A DNA stretch of 64,000 nucleotides from Mesorhizobium sp. M2A.F.Ca.ET.046.03.2.1 (lineage in GTDB: Bacteria; Pseudomonadota; Alphaproteobacteria; Rhizobiales; Rhizobiaceae), in the NCBI RefSeq assembly GCF_003952425.1, contig NZ_CP034449.1, positions 1,798,001 to 1,862,000 of the forward strand, in the 5' to 3' direction. The position numbers and the translations under genes were made by a program. The notes under the pieces were generated by a model, which saw nothing but the letters and a program-made list of their open reading frames with translations, did not search any database and was not told the DNA's origin. Positions within the stretch are counted from its first letter, which is position 1. Every line of letters starts with the position of its first letter. Shown here piece by piece: positions 7,988 through 16,737 of this stretch.

Positions 7988-10900
7988 GTGCAAGGCTGGT
8001 TCGTCGTCATCATCGCGATCGCCTATGTGACGCTGCTTTTCGCCATTGCCAGCGTCGGCGACCGGCGCGCGGCCGCCGCGGGGCTCGGCCGGGCGCGGCC
8101 GTTCATCTATGCGCTTAGCCTGGCCATCTACTGCACCTCCTGGACCTTCTTCGGCTCGGTCGGCCTTTCCTCCGAGCGCGGCCTCGAATTCCTCGGCATC
8201 TATACCGGCCCGGTGCTGGTCTTCGTGTTCGGCTTCCCGCTGCTCAACCGCCTGGTTCGGCTGGCGAAGAGCGAGAAGATCACCTCGATCGCCGACTTCC
8301 TCGGCGCCCGCTACGGCAAGAGCTTCACCGTCGCGGCGATCGCGACCTTGATCGCCACGATCGGCGCGGTGCCCTATATCGCGCTGCAGCTCAAGGCGAT
8401 TTCGGGCTCGGTCAGCCTGATGGTCGAGCACTATACCGGCTCGCCGCCCTCTTTCGATCCGTTCGTCAGCGACATCTCGCTGGTGGTAGCGATGCTTCTG
8501 GCGCTGTTCGCGGTGCTGTTCGGCACCCGCCACGCCGATGCCACGGAACATCAGGACGGGCTGGTTCTGGCCGTTGCGGTCGAGACCGTGGTGAAGCTCG
8601 CCGCATTCATAGCCATCGGCCTGATGGTCACGTTCCTGATCTTCGGCGGCCCCGGCGACATGTTCGCCAGGCTCGCCGGGAACGGCCAGGTACGCCAGGC
8701 GATGAGCTACAACACCTCGCTGGCCACCTGGCTGGTGCTGACGGGCTTGAGCGGCTTTGCCATCCTGATGCTGCCGCGGCAATTCTATGTCACCATCGTG
8801 GAGAACCGCAGCGAGGCGGAACTGCGCACGGCGACCTGGCTGTTTCCGCTCTATCTCGTGGCGATCAACCTCTTCGTGCTGCCGATCGCCTTTGCCGGCC
8901 TGTCGCTGGTCGGCACCAAGACCAGCAGCGACCTTTATGTCCTGTCGCTGCCGCTGCTCGGCGGCCATGACGTGCTCGCCATGGCCGCCTTCGTCGGCGG
9001 CCTGTCGGCGGCGACCGCCATGGTGATCGTCGAGAGCGTCGCGCTGTCGATCATGATCTCCAACGATCTCATCATCCCGCTGTTCGTGCGCCGCGTGATC
9101 AAGACCAGCGCCTCGGAGAATGAGGATTGGTCGACACTGATCCTCAACGTACGCCGCGCGTCCATCTTCATCCTGCTGTTCATCGCCTTCCTCTACTACC
9201 GCGAGAGCACCAACAGCGCGCGGCTGTCCTCGATCGGGCTGATGTCTTTCGCGGCGATCGCGCAATTCGCGCCGTCGCTGATCGGCGGCCTGATCTGGCG
9301 CCGCGCCAACGGCCGGGGCGCCGCGCTCGGCATGGTCGCGGGCATCGCTGTCTGGGGTTACACGCTTCTTCTGCCTTCGCTCGCCGGCCCGGGTTCCGAC
9401 ATCGTCGTCCACGGGCTGTTCGGCTTCGAGGCGCTGAGGCCACAGGCGCTGTTCGGCACCGTCGGCGAGCCGCTGAACCACGGCGTGCTGTGGAGCCTCT
9501 CGGTCAACGCCCTGTTTTTCGTGCTGGGGTCCCTGTCGCGCGCGTCGGTGCCGCTGGAGCGCATCCAGGCGGCGATCTTCGTGCCGCGCGAGGCAGGCCC
9601 AATGCCAAGCCTCAGGCGCTTCCGCACCGCCGTCACCGTCAATGATCTCAAGGACACGATCTCGCGCTATCTCGGCGTCGAGCGCACGGAGCGCTCCTTC
9701 CAGTCCTTCGAGAAGAGCGCAAGCGTCTCGCTCCACGGCAAGGAGCAAGCGAGCATGGATGTCATCCGCTTCTCGGAGCAATTGCTGGCAAGCGCCGTCG
9801 GCTCGTCCTCGGCGCGGCTGATCCTGTCGCTGCTGTTCCGCCGCAACGACCACGATTCCAAGGATGCCTTCAAGCTGCTCGACGACGCCACCGAGGCGCT
9901 GCAGCACAATCGCGACCTGCTCCAGATCGCCCTCGACCAGATGGAGCAAGGCATCACCGTCTTCGACCGCGATTTCCGGCTGATCTGCTGGAACCGGCAA
10001 TACCGGCAGCTGTTCGACCTGCCGGACGAGATGGGCCAGGTCGGCGTGTCGCTTGACCGGATCCTGCGCCATCTTGCCGAACGCGGCGATATCCCGGCTG
10101 ACCAGCGCGTGACGATGCTCAACCGGCTGACCAGCTTCGCCGGGCCATGGCAGATGGAGCTGAAGACCAGCGGACGCATTCTGGAGCTGCGCTCCAACCC
10201 GATGCCCGACGGCGGCATCGTCGCCACCTATGCCGACATCTCCGGCCGCGTCGAGCAGGACCTGGCGCTGAAACGGGCCAATGAATCGCTGGAACAGCGG
10301 GTCAAGACCCGCACCGTCGAGCTCACCCGGGTCAACGAGGAGCTGGCGCAGGCGCAGATGCTGGCCGAGGAGGCCAATCTCGGCAAGACGCGCTTCCTCG
10401 CCGCCGCCGGGCACGACATTCTGCAGCCGCTCAACGCGGCGCGTCTCTATTGCTCGTCGCTGATCGAGAAGGCCGGCAAGGGGCCGGCCGGCAAGGCGGC
10501 CATCAACATCGAATCCTCGCTGGAATCGGTCGAAACCATCCTCGGCGCGGTGCTCGACATCTCGCGGCTCGATGCCGGCGCCATGAAGCCCGAGGACACC
10601 GCCTTCAGCCTCGGCGGGCTGCTCGGGCAGATCGGCAATGACTTCCGCCCTTTGGCCGCCGAAAAGAAGCTCGAGCTCAAGATCATGCCGTCCTCGCTCG
10701 GCGTCATGACCGATCGCAACCTTTTGCGCCGGCTGATCCAGAACCTGGTCTCGAACGCCATCAAATACACGCGCAAGGGCCGCATCCTGGTTGGGGTGCG
10801 GCGACGCGGCGAACTGGCCGAAATCCAGGTGATCGACACCGGCATTGGCATCGCCGGCGACAAGCTCAACACTGTCTTCCACGAATTCACACGCCTCGAC

Positions 10901-11473
10901 GAGGGCGTACGCGAGGCAGAAGGCCTTGGCCTGGGGCTCTCCATTGTCGACCGCATCGCGCGGGTGCTGCGACTCGAAATCCGCATTTTCTCCAACCCGG
11001 GCAAGGGCACGCGCTTTTCCGTCATCCTGCCGGTCGCGGAGGTCGCGGCGCCGCCGCGCGAAATCGGCAAAGCCCCGGCCCGCTCTGCGTCGACGCTTGC
11101 CGGGCTCAATGTGCTCTGCATCGACAATGATGCGCGCATCCTCGACGGCATGCGGCTGCTGCTCGAAGGCTGGGACTGCCATGTCGAGACGGCTTCGGGA
11201 TCGGGAGAGCTCATGGGACCCGGCGCGGTGAGGCCGGACGTCGTGCTTGCTGACTATCATCTCGATGGCGGCACCGGGCTCGACGCGATCGCCAGGTTAC
11301 GCGCCGCCTACGGCCAGGACCTGCCCTGCGTGCTGGTCACCGCCGACCGCTCCAGCGAGATGCGCGCCGCCGCAAGCCAGCTCGACATTCCGGTCGTCAA
11401 CAAGCCGGTGAAGCCCGCCGTGCTGCGCTCGATGATGGCGCGGGTCAGGCCGCTGGCGCCGGCGGCGGAGTAG
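7988..11473 (+). CDS. Transporter-linked hybrid sensor histidine kinase/response regulator
   Basis: A 1161-residue membrane protein. The GTG start is chosen because AGGGAGG precedes it at 11 bases and the first helix begins right away (VQGWFVVIIAIAYVTLLFAI). Residues 1 to about 560 carry many membrane helices of the sodium:solute symporter type, as in CbrA/NahK-like kinases. A PAS segment follows at about 650-750 (LDQMEQGITVFDRDFRLICW), then a coiled coil. The HisKA box AAGHDILQPLNAARLY has phosphoacceptor H809. The ATPase domain has LIQNLVSNAIKYT, DTGIGI and GLGLGLSIV. The receiver domain at about 1035-1155 has D1089 in VVLADYHLDGG. It is convergent with a LuxR-type response regulator 12 bp away, its likely partner. 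The ligand is unknown. Confidence 0.88.
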   Translation: MQGWFVVIIAIAYVTLLFAIASVGDRRAAAAGLGRARPFIYALSLAIYCTSWTFFGSVGLSSERGLEFLGIYTGPVLVFVFGFPLLNRLVRLAKSEKITSIADFLGARYGKSFTVAAIATLIATIGAVPYIALQLKAISGSVSLMVEHYTGSPPSFDPFVSDISLVVAMLLALFAVLFGTRHADATEHQDGLVLAVAVETVVKLAAFIAIGLMVTFLIFGGPGDMFARLAGNGQVRQAMSYNTSLATWLVLTGLSGFAILMLPRQFYVTIVENRSEAELRTATWLFPLYLVAINLFVLPIAFAGLSLVGTKTSSDLYVLSLPLLGGHDVLAMAAFVGGLSAATAMVIVESVALSIMISNDLIIPLFVRRVIKTSASENEDWSTLILNVRRASIFILLFIAFLYYRESTNSARLSSIGLMSFAAIAQFAPSLIGGLIWRRANGRGAALGMVAGIAVWGYTLLLPSLAGPGSDIVVHGLFGFEALRPQALFGTVGEPLNHGVLWSLSVNALFFVLGSLSRASVPLERIQAAIFVPREAGPMPSLRRFRTAVTVNDLKDTISRYLGVERTERSFQSFEKSASVSLHGKEQASMDVIRFSEQLLASAVGSSSARLILSLLFRRNDHDSKDAFKLLDDATEALQHNRDLLQIALDQMEQGITVFDRDFRLICWNRQYRQLFDLPDEMGQVGVSLDRILRHLAERGDIPADQRVTMLNRLTSFAGPWQMELKTSGRILELRSNPMPDGGIVATYADISGRVEQDLALKRANESLEQRVKTRTVELTRVNEELAQAQMLAEEANLGKTRFLAAAGHDILQPLNAARLYCSSLIEKAGKGPAGKAAINIESSLESVETILGAVLDISRLDAGAMKPEDTAFSLGGLLGQIGNDFRPLAAEKKLELKIMPSSLGVMTDRNLLRRLIQNLVSNAIKYTRKGRILVGVRRRGELAEIQVIDTGIGIAGDKLNTVFHEFTRLDEGVREAEGLGLGLSIVDRIARVLRLEIRIFSNPGKGTRFSVILPVAEVAAPPREIGKAPARSASTLAGLNVLCIDNDARILDGMRLLLEGWDCHVETASGSGELMGPGAVRPDVVLADYHLDGGTGLDAIARLRAAYGQDLPCVLVTADRSSEMRAAASQLDIPVVNKPVKPAVLRSMMARVRPLAPAAE

Positions 11474-11485
11474 AGGCAGAAGTAG

Positions 11486-12172
11486 CTAACTTACCGGCTG
11501 CAGCGGGTCATTGCCGATCTTGGAGAGCTGGATGACCGCCTGGGTGCGGCTGTCGACGCCGAGCTTCTGCAGGATGGCCGAGACATGCGCCTTGATGGTG
11601 GCCTCGGAGACGCCGAGCTCATAGGCGATCTGCTTGTTGAGGAGGCCTTCCGCCAGCATGCCGAGCACCCGCGTCTGCTGCGGCGTCAGCGCCTGCAGGC
11701 GCTTGATCAGGTCGGAGATTTCCGGGTCGCGCTCGACGCCGAGCTCGACACCGGCAGGTGCTGCGATATCGCCGGCGAGCACGGCCTGCACCGCGGCGCG
11801 GATTTCTTCCATGCTGGCCGATTTGGAGATGAAGCCGGACGCGCCGAGATCGAGGGCGCGGCGGATGGTGACGGGATCATCATGCGCCGACACTACGACC
11901 AGCGGCACCGCCGGATGGATGCCGCGCAGCGCAATCAGGCCGGAGAGGCCGCTGGCGCCCGGCATCGACAGGTCGAGCAGCACCATGTCGATATCCTCAT
12001 TGGCCAGCACCAGAGCCTTGGCGCTTTCGAAATCCCCGGCCTCATGGATGGCGGCAACGTCGCCGACGCCGGCCAGCGCCTCCTTCAAGGCGCCGCGAAA
12101 AAGCGGGTGATCGTCGGCAATGACGAAAGTGTGGCCCGACGGCAAATATTCCTCCCCCGATCCCATCATCAT
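11486..12172 (-). CDS. LuxR-family (NarL/FixJ type) response regulator
   Basis: A two-domain regulator of about 228 residues from the chosen start, MMMGSGEEY. The first ATG at 12235 would add 21 residues without homology. The receiver domain begins FVIADDHPLFRGAL (acidic pair), has the phosphoacceptor Asp in DMVLLDLSMPGASG, the switch Ser in VVSAHDD and Lys in ISKSAS. The C-terminal GerE helix-turn-helix reads LTPQQTRVLGMLAEGLLNKQ with SEATIKAHVSAILQKLGV. It is tail-to-tail with the hybrid kinase at 7988-11473. This arrangement, and the kinase's NahK-like H box, suggest the two form one signalling system, which is an inference. Confidence 0.88.
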   Translation of the reverse strand: MMMGSGEEYLPSGHTFVIADDHPLFRGALKEALAGVGDVAAIHEAGDFESAKALVLANEDIDMVLLDLSMPGASGLSGLIALRGIHPAVPLVVVSAHDDPVTIRRALDLGASGFISKSASMEEIRAAVQAVLAGDIAAPAGVELGVERDPEISDLIKRLQALTPQQTRVLGMLAEGLLNKQIAYELGVSEATIKAHVSAILQKLGVDSRTQAVIQLSKIGNDPLQPVS

Positions 12173-12281
12173 TTTCGTGCTTCTTGCGGGGACCGGAATG
12201 ATTATGCGGCGGCGCGGCGCTTTTTCAAGCGGCAAAGGCCGCGCGCGGAGTTTTCCCCAGGGGCGGCCCGGTCGCGCCGGC

Positions 12282-12719
12282 TCAGGTCTTCTGCTGGTTC
12301 AGCTTGCCGCCGCCGTCGCCGTCTTCCTTGTCCATGTCCTTGACGATGTCCTTGAAGGTGCGGAAGAAGCGTTCCATGTAGCCCATGGTCCTGTTGAAAT
12401 CCTCTTCGCTCGGCAGTTGCGATTCCAGCCGGGCGGAGAGCGAATTCTCCAGCTTGGCGACCCGCGCATCGAGGGCCTTGACCGAATTGTCCAGCCGGTC
12501 GATCTCGTCCTGGTAGGCGGCGCGCTCGTCCGCCGCCATCTTGCAGACGAGCTGGCCGGTGCGCTCCTCGCAGATCGACATGGCGCCGGTCCTTGCATCC
12601 ATGCGGACATAGCCGTTGGCCGACTTCTCCAGACGGTAGTGGTCGGTCTCCTCGGAATAGGCGGAAGCGGCAACCAACGAGCAAAGCGCCGCGGGGATCA
12701 GGATGTGCTGCAGACGCAT
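12282..12719 (-). CDS. Secreted coiled-coil protein of unknown function
   Basis: A 145-residue product. The start MRLQHILIPAALCSLVAASA is preceded by GGAGG at good spacing and gives a clean signal peptide ending near SAYS. After it comes a compact segment with two Cys (MSICEERTGQLVCKM), which may form a disulphide in the periplasm. Then a heptad-like coiled coil (AYQDEIDRLDNSVKALDARV) and an acidic, Gly-rich tail (MDKEDGDGGG) follow. I do not recognise a named family. It is divergent from the DUF952/pyrD pair. Confidence 0.72.
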   Translation of the reverse strand: MRLQHILIPAALCSLVAASAYSEETDHYRLEKSANGYVRMDARTGAMSICEERTGQLVCKMAADERAAYQDEIDRLDNSVKALDARVAKLENSLSARLESQLPSEEDFNRTMGYMERFFRTFKDIVKDMDKEDGDGGGKLNQQKT

Positions 12720-12830
12720 ATCGTCCTCCATGAGCCAGTGAAGGCGGGCTATCACAGGTTTGCGCCGGAAATGGGGAAGAGTCGAGCTTCAAGCCTTCCC
12801 CGCTCCTTCGGTTCGGACTATAGCGCGAGA

Positions 12831-13178
12831 ATGTCTCAGATTATCTACAAGATCGCCCCCGAGGCGCTTTGGCGCGAAGCCGAGAAGAACGGGCGCCTCA
12901 CTGGCGCGCCGATCGACATCGCCGACGGCTTCATCCATTTCTCCACCGCTGCCCAGGTGCGCGAGACAGCGGCCAAGCATTTCGCCGGCCAGACGGGCCT
13001 GCTGCTGGTCGCCATCGACGGGGAGAAGCTGGGGAACGCGCTGAAATACGAGGTATCGCGCGGCGGCGCGCTGTTCCCGCATCTCTACGCCCCGCTCGAC
13101 CTCGATGCCGTCCTTTGGGTCAAGCCGCTGCCGCCCGGCGCCGGCGGCCACGACTTCCCGGCGCTGGAAGGCGAATGA
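12831..13178 (+). CDS. DUF952 domain protein
   Basis: A 115-residue cytosolic protein beginning MSQIIYKIAPEALW. The features IADGFIHFSTAAQVRETAAKHF and LFPHLYAPLDLDAVLWVKPL are the conserved blocks of the DUF952 family, which has an ADP-ribosyltransferase-like fold in some comparisons but no settled activity. Its stop overlaps the pyrD start in an ATGA, so the two are translationally coupled. The coupling to pyrimidine synthesis is common in related genomes as far as I recall, but a functional link is not shown. Confidence 0.85.
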   Translation: MSQIIYKIAPEALWREAEKNGRLTGAPIDIADGFIHFSTAAQVRETAAKHFAGQTGLLLVAIDGEKLGNALKYEVSRGGALFPHLYAPLDLDAVLWVKPLPPGAGGHDFPALEGE

Positions 13179-14248
13179 GCGTGCTCGACCGGATCGGCCA
13201 GAAGCTGCTTTTCTCCTTTGATCCGGAAACCGCGCATGGCATGTCCATCGCCGCGCTGCGCTGCGGACTGCCGGTCGGCTCGGCCGCGCCGCGCGACGCG
13301 CGGCTCAGGATCAGGCTTTGTGGCCTCGAGTTCCCGAACCCGCTCGGCATGGCCGCCGGCTACGACAAGAACGCCGAAGTGCCGGACGCGCTGCTTAGGC
13401 TTGGCTTCGGCTTCGCCGAGGTCGGCACCATCACCCCGCTGCCGCAACCCGGCAATCCGAAGCCGCGCATCTTCCGGCTAACGGCGGATGAAGCGGTGAT
13501 CAACCGGCTGGGCTTCAACAATGAAGGTCATGCGGCGGCGGAAAAGCGGCTTGCCGCGCGCAAGGGGCGGCCAGGCATCGTCGGCGTCAACATCGGCGCC
13601 AACAAGGACAGCGCCGACCGCATCGCCGATTACGAGCGCGGCGTCGCCCGCTTCGCCTCCTATGCGAGTTATCTCACCGTCAACATCTCCTCGCCCAACA
13701 CGCCGGGCCTGCGCAACATGCAGGCGCGCGAGCAGCTTGGCGAGCTCTTGTCGCGGGTGATGGCCGCGCGTGCAGCAGCCCCTGCCCAGCCGCCGGTCTT
13801 CCTCAAGATCGCGCCGGACCTCGTCGAGGCGGAGCTGGAAGATATCGCCGCCGAGGTCGCCGAAAAGAAGATCGACGGCGTCATCGTCTCCAACACGACG
13901 CTGGCGCGGACCGGATTGCGGAGCGGCGGTGTGGCGGATGAAACCGGCGGCCTCTCGGGAAAACCATTGTTCGAGCGTTCGACCGCGGTTCTGGCCCGCA
14001 TGCGCAAACTGCTCGGACCGCAGATGGCGATCATCGGTGTCGGTGGCGTTGACTCCGCCGAGGCCGCATTGGAGAAGATCCGCGCCGGCGCCGACCTCGT
14101 CCAGCTCTACACCGGCATGATCTATGCCGGCCCGGCGCTGCCCGGGCGCATCGTGGCCGACATGGCACGGTTCGTGGAGCGGCAACGGCTCAAATCTATT
14201 GGCGAACTGCGCGATACCGGTTGCACAGACTGGTCCAAAAGACTCTGA
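13175..14248 (+). CDS. pyrD: Dihydroorotate dehydrogenase (quinone), class 2
   Basis: A 357-residue FMN enzyme that oxidises dihydroorotate to orotate and reduces ubiquinone at the inner membrane, the fourth step of pyrimidine synthesis. The N-terminal amphipathic helix (LDRIGQKLLFSFDPETAH) that marks class 2 is present. FMN and substrate motifs are NPLGMAAGYDKNAEVP, GTITPLPQPGNPKPR, RLGFNNEG and NISSPNTPGLR, where the class 2 catalytic base is Ser. The C-terminal block is IGVGGVDSAEAALEKIRAGADLVQLYTG. The start is fixed by the ATGA overlap with the DUF952 gene. Confidence 0.95.
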   Translation: MSVLDRIGQKLLFSFDPETAHGMSIAALRCGLPVGSAAPRDARLRIRLCGLEFPNPLGMAAGYDKNAEVPDALLRLGFGFAEVGTITPLPQPGNPKPRIFRLTADEAVINRLGFNNEGHAAAEKRLAARKGRPGIVGVNIGANKDSADRIADYERGVARFASYASYLTVNISSPNTPGLRNMQAREQLGELLSRVMAARAAAPAQPPVFLKIAPDLVEAELEDIAAEVAEKKIDGVIVSNTTLARTGLRSGGVADETGGLSGKPLFERSTAVLARMRKLLGPQMAIIGVGGVDSAEAALEKIRAGADLVQLYTGMIYAGPALPGRIVADMARFVERQRLKSIGELRDTGCTDWSKRL

Positions 14249-14277
14249 TAAGCTCCCACGAAATCGGGAGGACAGCC

Positions 14278-15240
14278 ATGGCTAAGGTTCTGAACTCCGT
14301 CGTAGAGTCGATCGGTCGAACTCCATTGGTCCGGCTCGAAAGGCTGACGGCGCAAGCGGGCGTCAAAGGCGAAATCCTCGCCAAGCTGGAATATCTTAAT
14401 CCGGGCTTTTCCAAGAAGGATCGCGCGGCGCTTGGGATAATCGAGGAGGCCGAAAAGTCCGGCGCAATCAAGCCGGGGCAAACGGTGGTCGAGCTTACCT
14501 CCGGAAACATGGGCACGGGCCTCGCGATCGTCTGCGCCGTCAGGGGTTACCCTTTCGTCGCGGTGATGTCGAAGGGCAACTCCGAAGAGCGCGCCCGCAT
14601 GATGGCGGCGCTCGGCGCGGAAGTGATCCTCGTGGACCAACTGCCGGGATCGGTGCCGGGGCAGGTCTCGGGTGGCGATCTGGCGCTTGTCGAGCAGGCC
14701 ACCAAGGCGGTGACGGCGGAAAGAGGCGCATTTCGCGGCGATCAGTTCCACCGCGACGGGAACTGGCTTGCGCATTATCACGGGACCGGACCGGAAATCT
14801 GGGACGCCAGCCATGGCGCCGTCGATGCATTCGTAGACTTCATCGGCTCGGGCGGCACCTATGCCGGGGTGGCGAGGGCGCTCAAGGAACGCAATCCCCT
14901 GATCAAGTGCTTCATCGTCGAGCCCGAAGGCGCGGCGGCGGCCGCGGGCGAGACGGTCACCCAACCCGAACACCCCATTCAAGGCGGCGGCTACGCCATG
15001 CCGGACCTGCCGTTTCTGAAAAACGCGCCCGTCGATGGCTATCTTCAGGTTTCCGGCGACGAGGCACGCGAGACCGCGCGCCTGCTGGCGCGCAGCGAAG
15101 GTATCTTCGGCGGCTTCTCGTCCGGAGCGAATGTCGCCGCCGCGCTGCGTCTCCTACGCAGCGATCAATCGGGGAAGACGATCGCCGTCGTGATTTGCGA
15201 CTCCGGGCTGAAATACCTCTCGACCGACCTCTGGAGCTGA
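14278..15240 (+). CDS. Cysteine synthase/cystathionine beta-synthase family PLP enzyme
   Basis: A 320-residue fold-type II PLP enzyme. GGGAGG lies 7 bases before the ATG of MAKVLNSVVESIGRTPLVRL. The PLP lysine is in NPGFSKKDRAAL, where family members usually read NPGGSVKDRAA. TSGNMGTGLAIV is the Asn loop (usually TSGNTGIG). GSGGTYAGVARAL binds the PLP phosphate and FGGFSSGANVAAAL is the C-terminal Ser motif. The altered Gly-Phe-Ser-Lys and Asn-Met-Gly loops set it apart from housekeeping CysK, so another beta-replacement substrate is possible. It follows pyrD by 29 bp and may be co-transcribed. Confidence 0.82.
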   Translation: MAKVLNSVVESIGRTPLVRLERLTAQAGVKGEILAKLEYLNPGFSKKDRAALGIIEEAEKSGAIKPGQTVVELTSGNMGTGLAIVCAVRGYPFVAVMSKGNSEERARMMAALGAEVILVDQLPGSVPGQVSGGDLALVEQATKAVTAERGAFRGDQFHRDGNWLAHYHGTGPEIWDASHGAVDAFVDFIGSGGTYAGVARALKERNPLIKCFIVEPEGAAAAAGETVTQPEHPIQGGGYAMPDLPFLKNAPVDGYLQVSGDEARETARLLARSEGIFGGFSSGANVAAALRLLRSDQSGKTIAVVICDSGLKYLSTDLWS

Positions 15241-15278
15241 GGAACACCGGCGCCTGGCCGGAACCGAACAATCGGCGC

Positions 15279-16610
15279 CTAAAACGCCGTTCGTACCCTG
15301 AGCCTCAGCACCGCGAGCAGGCTCAATCCGCGCACCAGCAGGAAGACATGCAGCGACGCCCATAGCCCGTTGTTGCCGAAGGCCGGCGCCAGCGTGATCA
15401 GCGCGGCGCTGAAGGCGAGGAACGACAACAGCATCATGTTGCGCATGTCGCGCGACCAGGTGGCGCCGATGAAGACGCCGTCCATCTGGAAGGCCAGCAC
15501 GCCGCTCAGCGCCGTGAAGGCCGCCCATGGCAGATAAATGTCGGCGACTTCGCGGACTTCCGGCGAGGTCGTGACCAGAGCCACCAGACCAGCGCCAGCG
15601 GTCAGCAGGATAAGGCTGGCGCCGGCCGCGAGGCCAAAACCCCAGATCAGCGTCAGCCGCACGGCCTGCCGGAAGGGAGCAGGCGCCTGCGCGCCGATGG
15701 CGCGGCCGGCCAACTGCTCGGCGGCCGTAGCGAAACCATCGAGGAAATAGCCGGCGATCAGGAAGAAGTTCATCAGCACGGCGTTGGCGGCAAGCGTCAC
15801 CGTGCCGAATTGCGCGCCCTGCCTGGTGAACAGCGCGAAGGCGGCAAGCAGCGAGAAGGAGCGGATCATGATGTCGCGGTTGAGCGACAGCATGCGCCGG
15901 TAGGCCGGCAAATCGAGGATGCGGCGACGTGACGGTCGCTCCAGCATGCGGAAGCGGTTGAGCACGATGGCAAGACCGAGCAGCATGGCCAGGAACTCGC
16001 CGGTGACCGTCGCCCAGGCGACGCCGGCGACGCCCCAGCCGAGCTCGAGGCCGAGCAGGAAGCAGAGCACGATGTTGATGCCGTTGAGCACCGCCTGCAG
16101 CATCAGTCCGAGCCCGCCCTCGCCGCGCCCCAGGACGTAGCCCAGTATGGCGTAGTTGATCAGCGAGAAGGGGGCTGCGAGCAGCCTGATGCGGATATAG
16201 ACCGACATGGCCGCGCTCACGCGCGGCTCGGCGCCCATGAACCATTGGCCGGCGACGGCAAAGAGCGGCGCGAGTGCCGCAAGGATGACGCCCGCGACGA
16301 CCGCGATCAGCACGGCGCGCCACAGCACCGCCTGCTCTTCCAGCGCATCGCCGCCCCCGAAGGCCTGAGCGACGAGGCCGGTGGTGCCGGAGCGCAGGAA
16401 GTTGAAGGTGGTGAAGACGACGTCGAAGACCAGCGATCCCGCCGCCAGGCCGCCGAGCAGGGGCGCGTCGCCGAACTGGCCGACCACCGCCGTGTCGACG
16501 ATGCCGAGCAGCGGCGTCGTCAGATAGGCAAGCGTCATCGGCACGGCGATCGCCAGCACCGAGCGATTGGTGACGGCGAAGGACCTGATATTGGCTTCGG
16601 TCGCGTCCAA
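15279..16610 (-). CDS. MATE-family efflux transporter (DinF-like)
   Basis: A 443-residue inner-membrane protein with about twelve hydrophobic helices. The opening LAIAVPMTLAYLTTPLLGIVDTAVVGQFG is the usual first MatE half, with the conserved Pro and Asp (VDTAVVG). A second half begins near LSLNRDIMIRSFSLLAAFALF. Such pumps export cationic drugs or metabolites against Na+ or H+. It ends convergently with the cysteine-synthase-like gene (38 bp apart) and is divergent from the HDAC-like gene, with no recognisable operator between. The substrate is unknown. Confidence 0.9.
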   Translation of the reverse strand: MDATEANIRSFAVTNRSVLAIAVPMTLAYLTTPLLGIVDTAVVGQFGDAPLLGGLAAGSLVFDVVFTTFNFLRSGTTGLVAQAFGGGDALEEQAVLWRAVLIAVVAGVILAALAPLFAVAGQWFMGAEPRVSAAMSVYIRIRLLAAPFSLINYAILGYVLGRGEGGLGLMLQAVLNGINIVLCFLLGLELGWGVAGVAWATVTGEFLAMLLGLAIVLNRFRMLERPSRRRILDLPAYRRMLSLNRDIMIRSFSLLAAFALFTRQGAQFGTVTLAANAVLMNFFLIAGYFLDGFATAAEQLAGRAIGAQAPAPFRQAVRLTLIWGFGLAAGASLILLTAGAGLVALVTTSPEVREVADIYLPWAAFTALSGVLAFQMDGVFIGATWSRDMRNMMLLSFLAFSAALITLAPAFGNNGLWASLHVFLLVRGLSLLAVLRLRVRTAF

Positions 16611-16737
16611 GGGGATTGCTGCCTGTTTGCTTGCGGCTTGATCGAGGACCCGATGTGCCCCAGTTTGCCTGCCTCATGCAACCATCATCCGCCGGGCTGA
16701 CAACCGAATTTCAGACCTGGCTCAGGCCTCCCGATCC

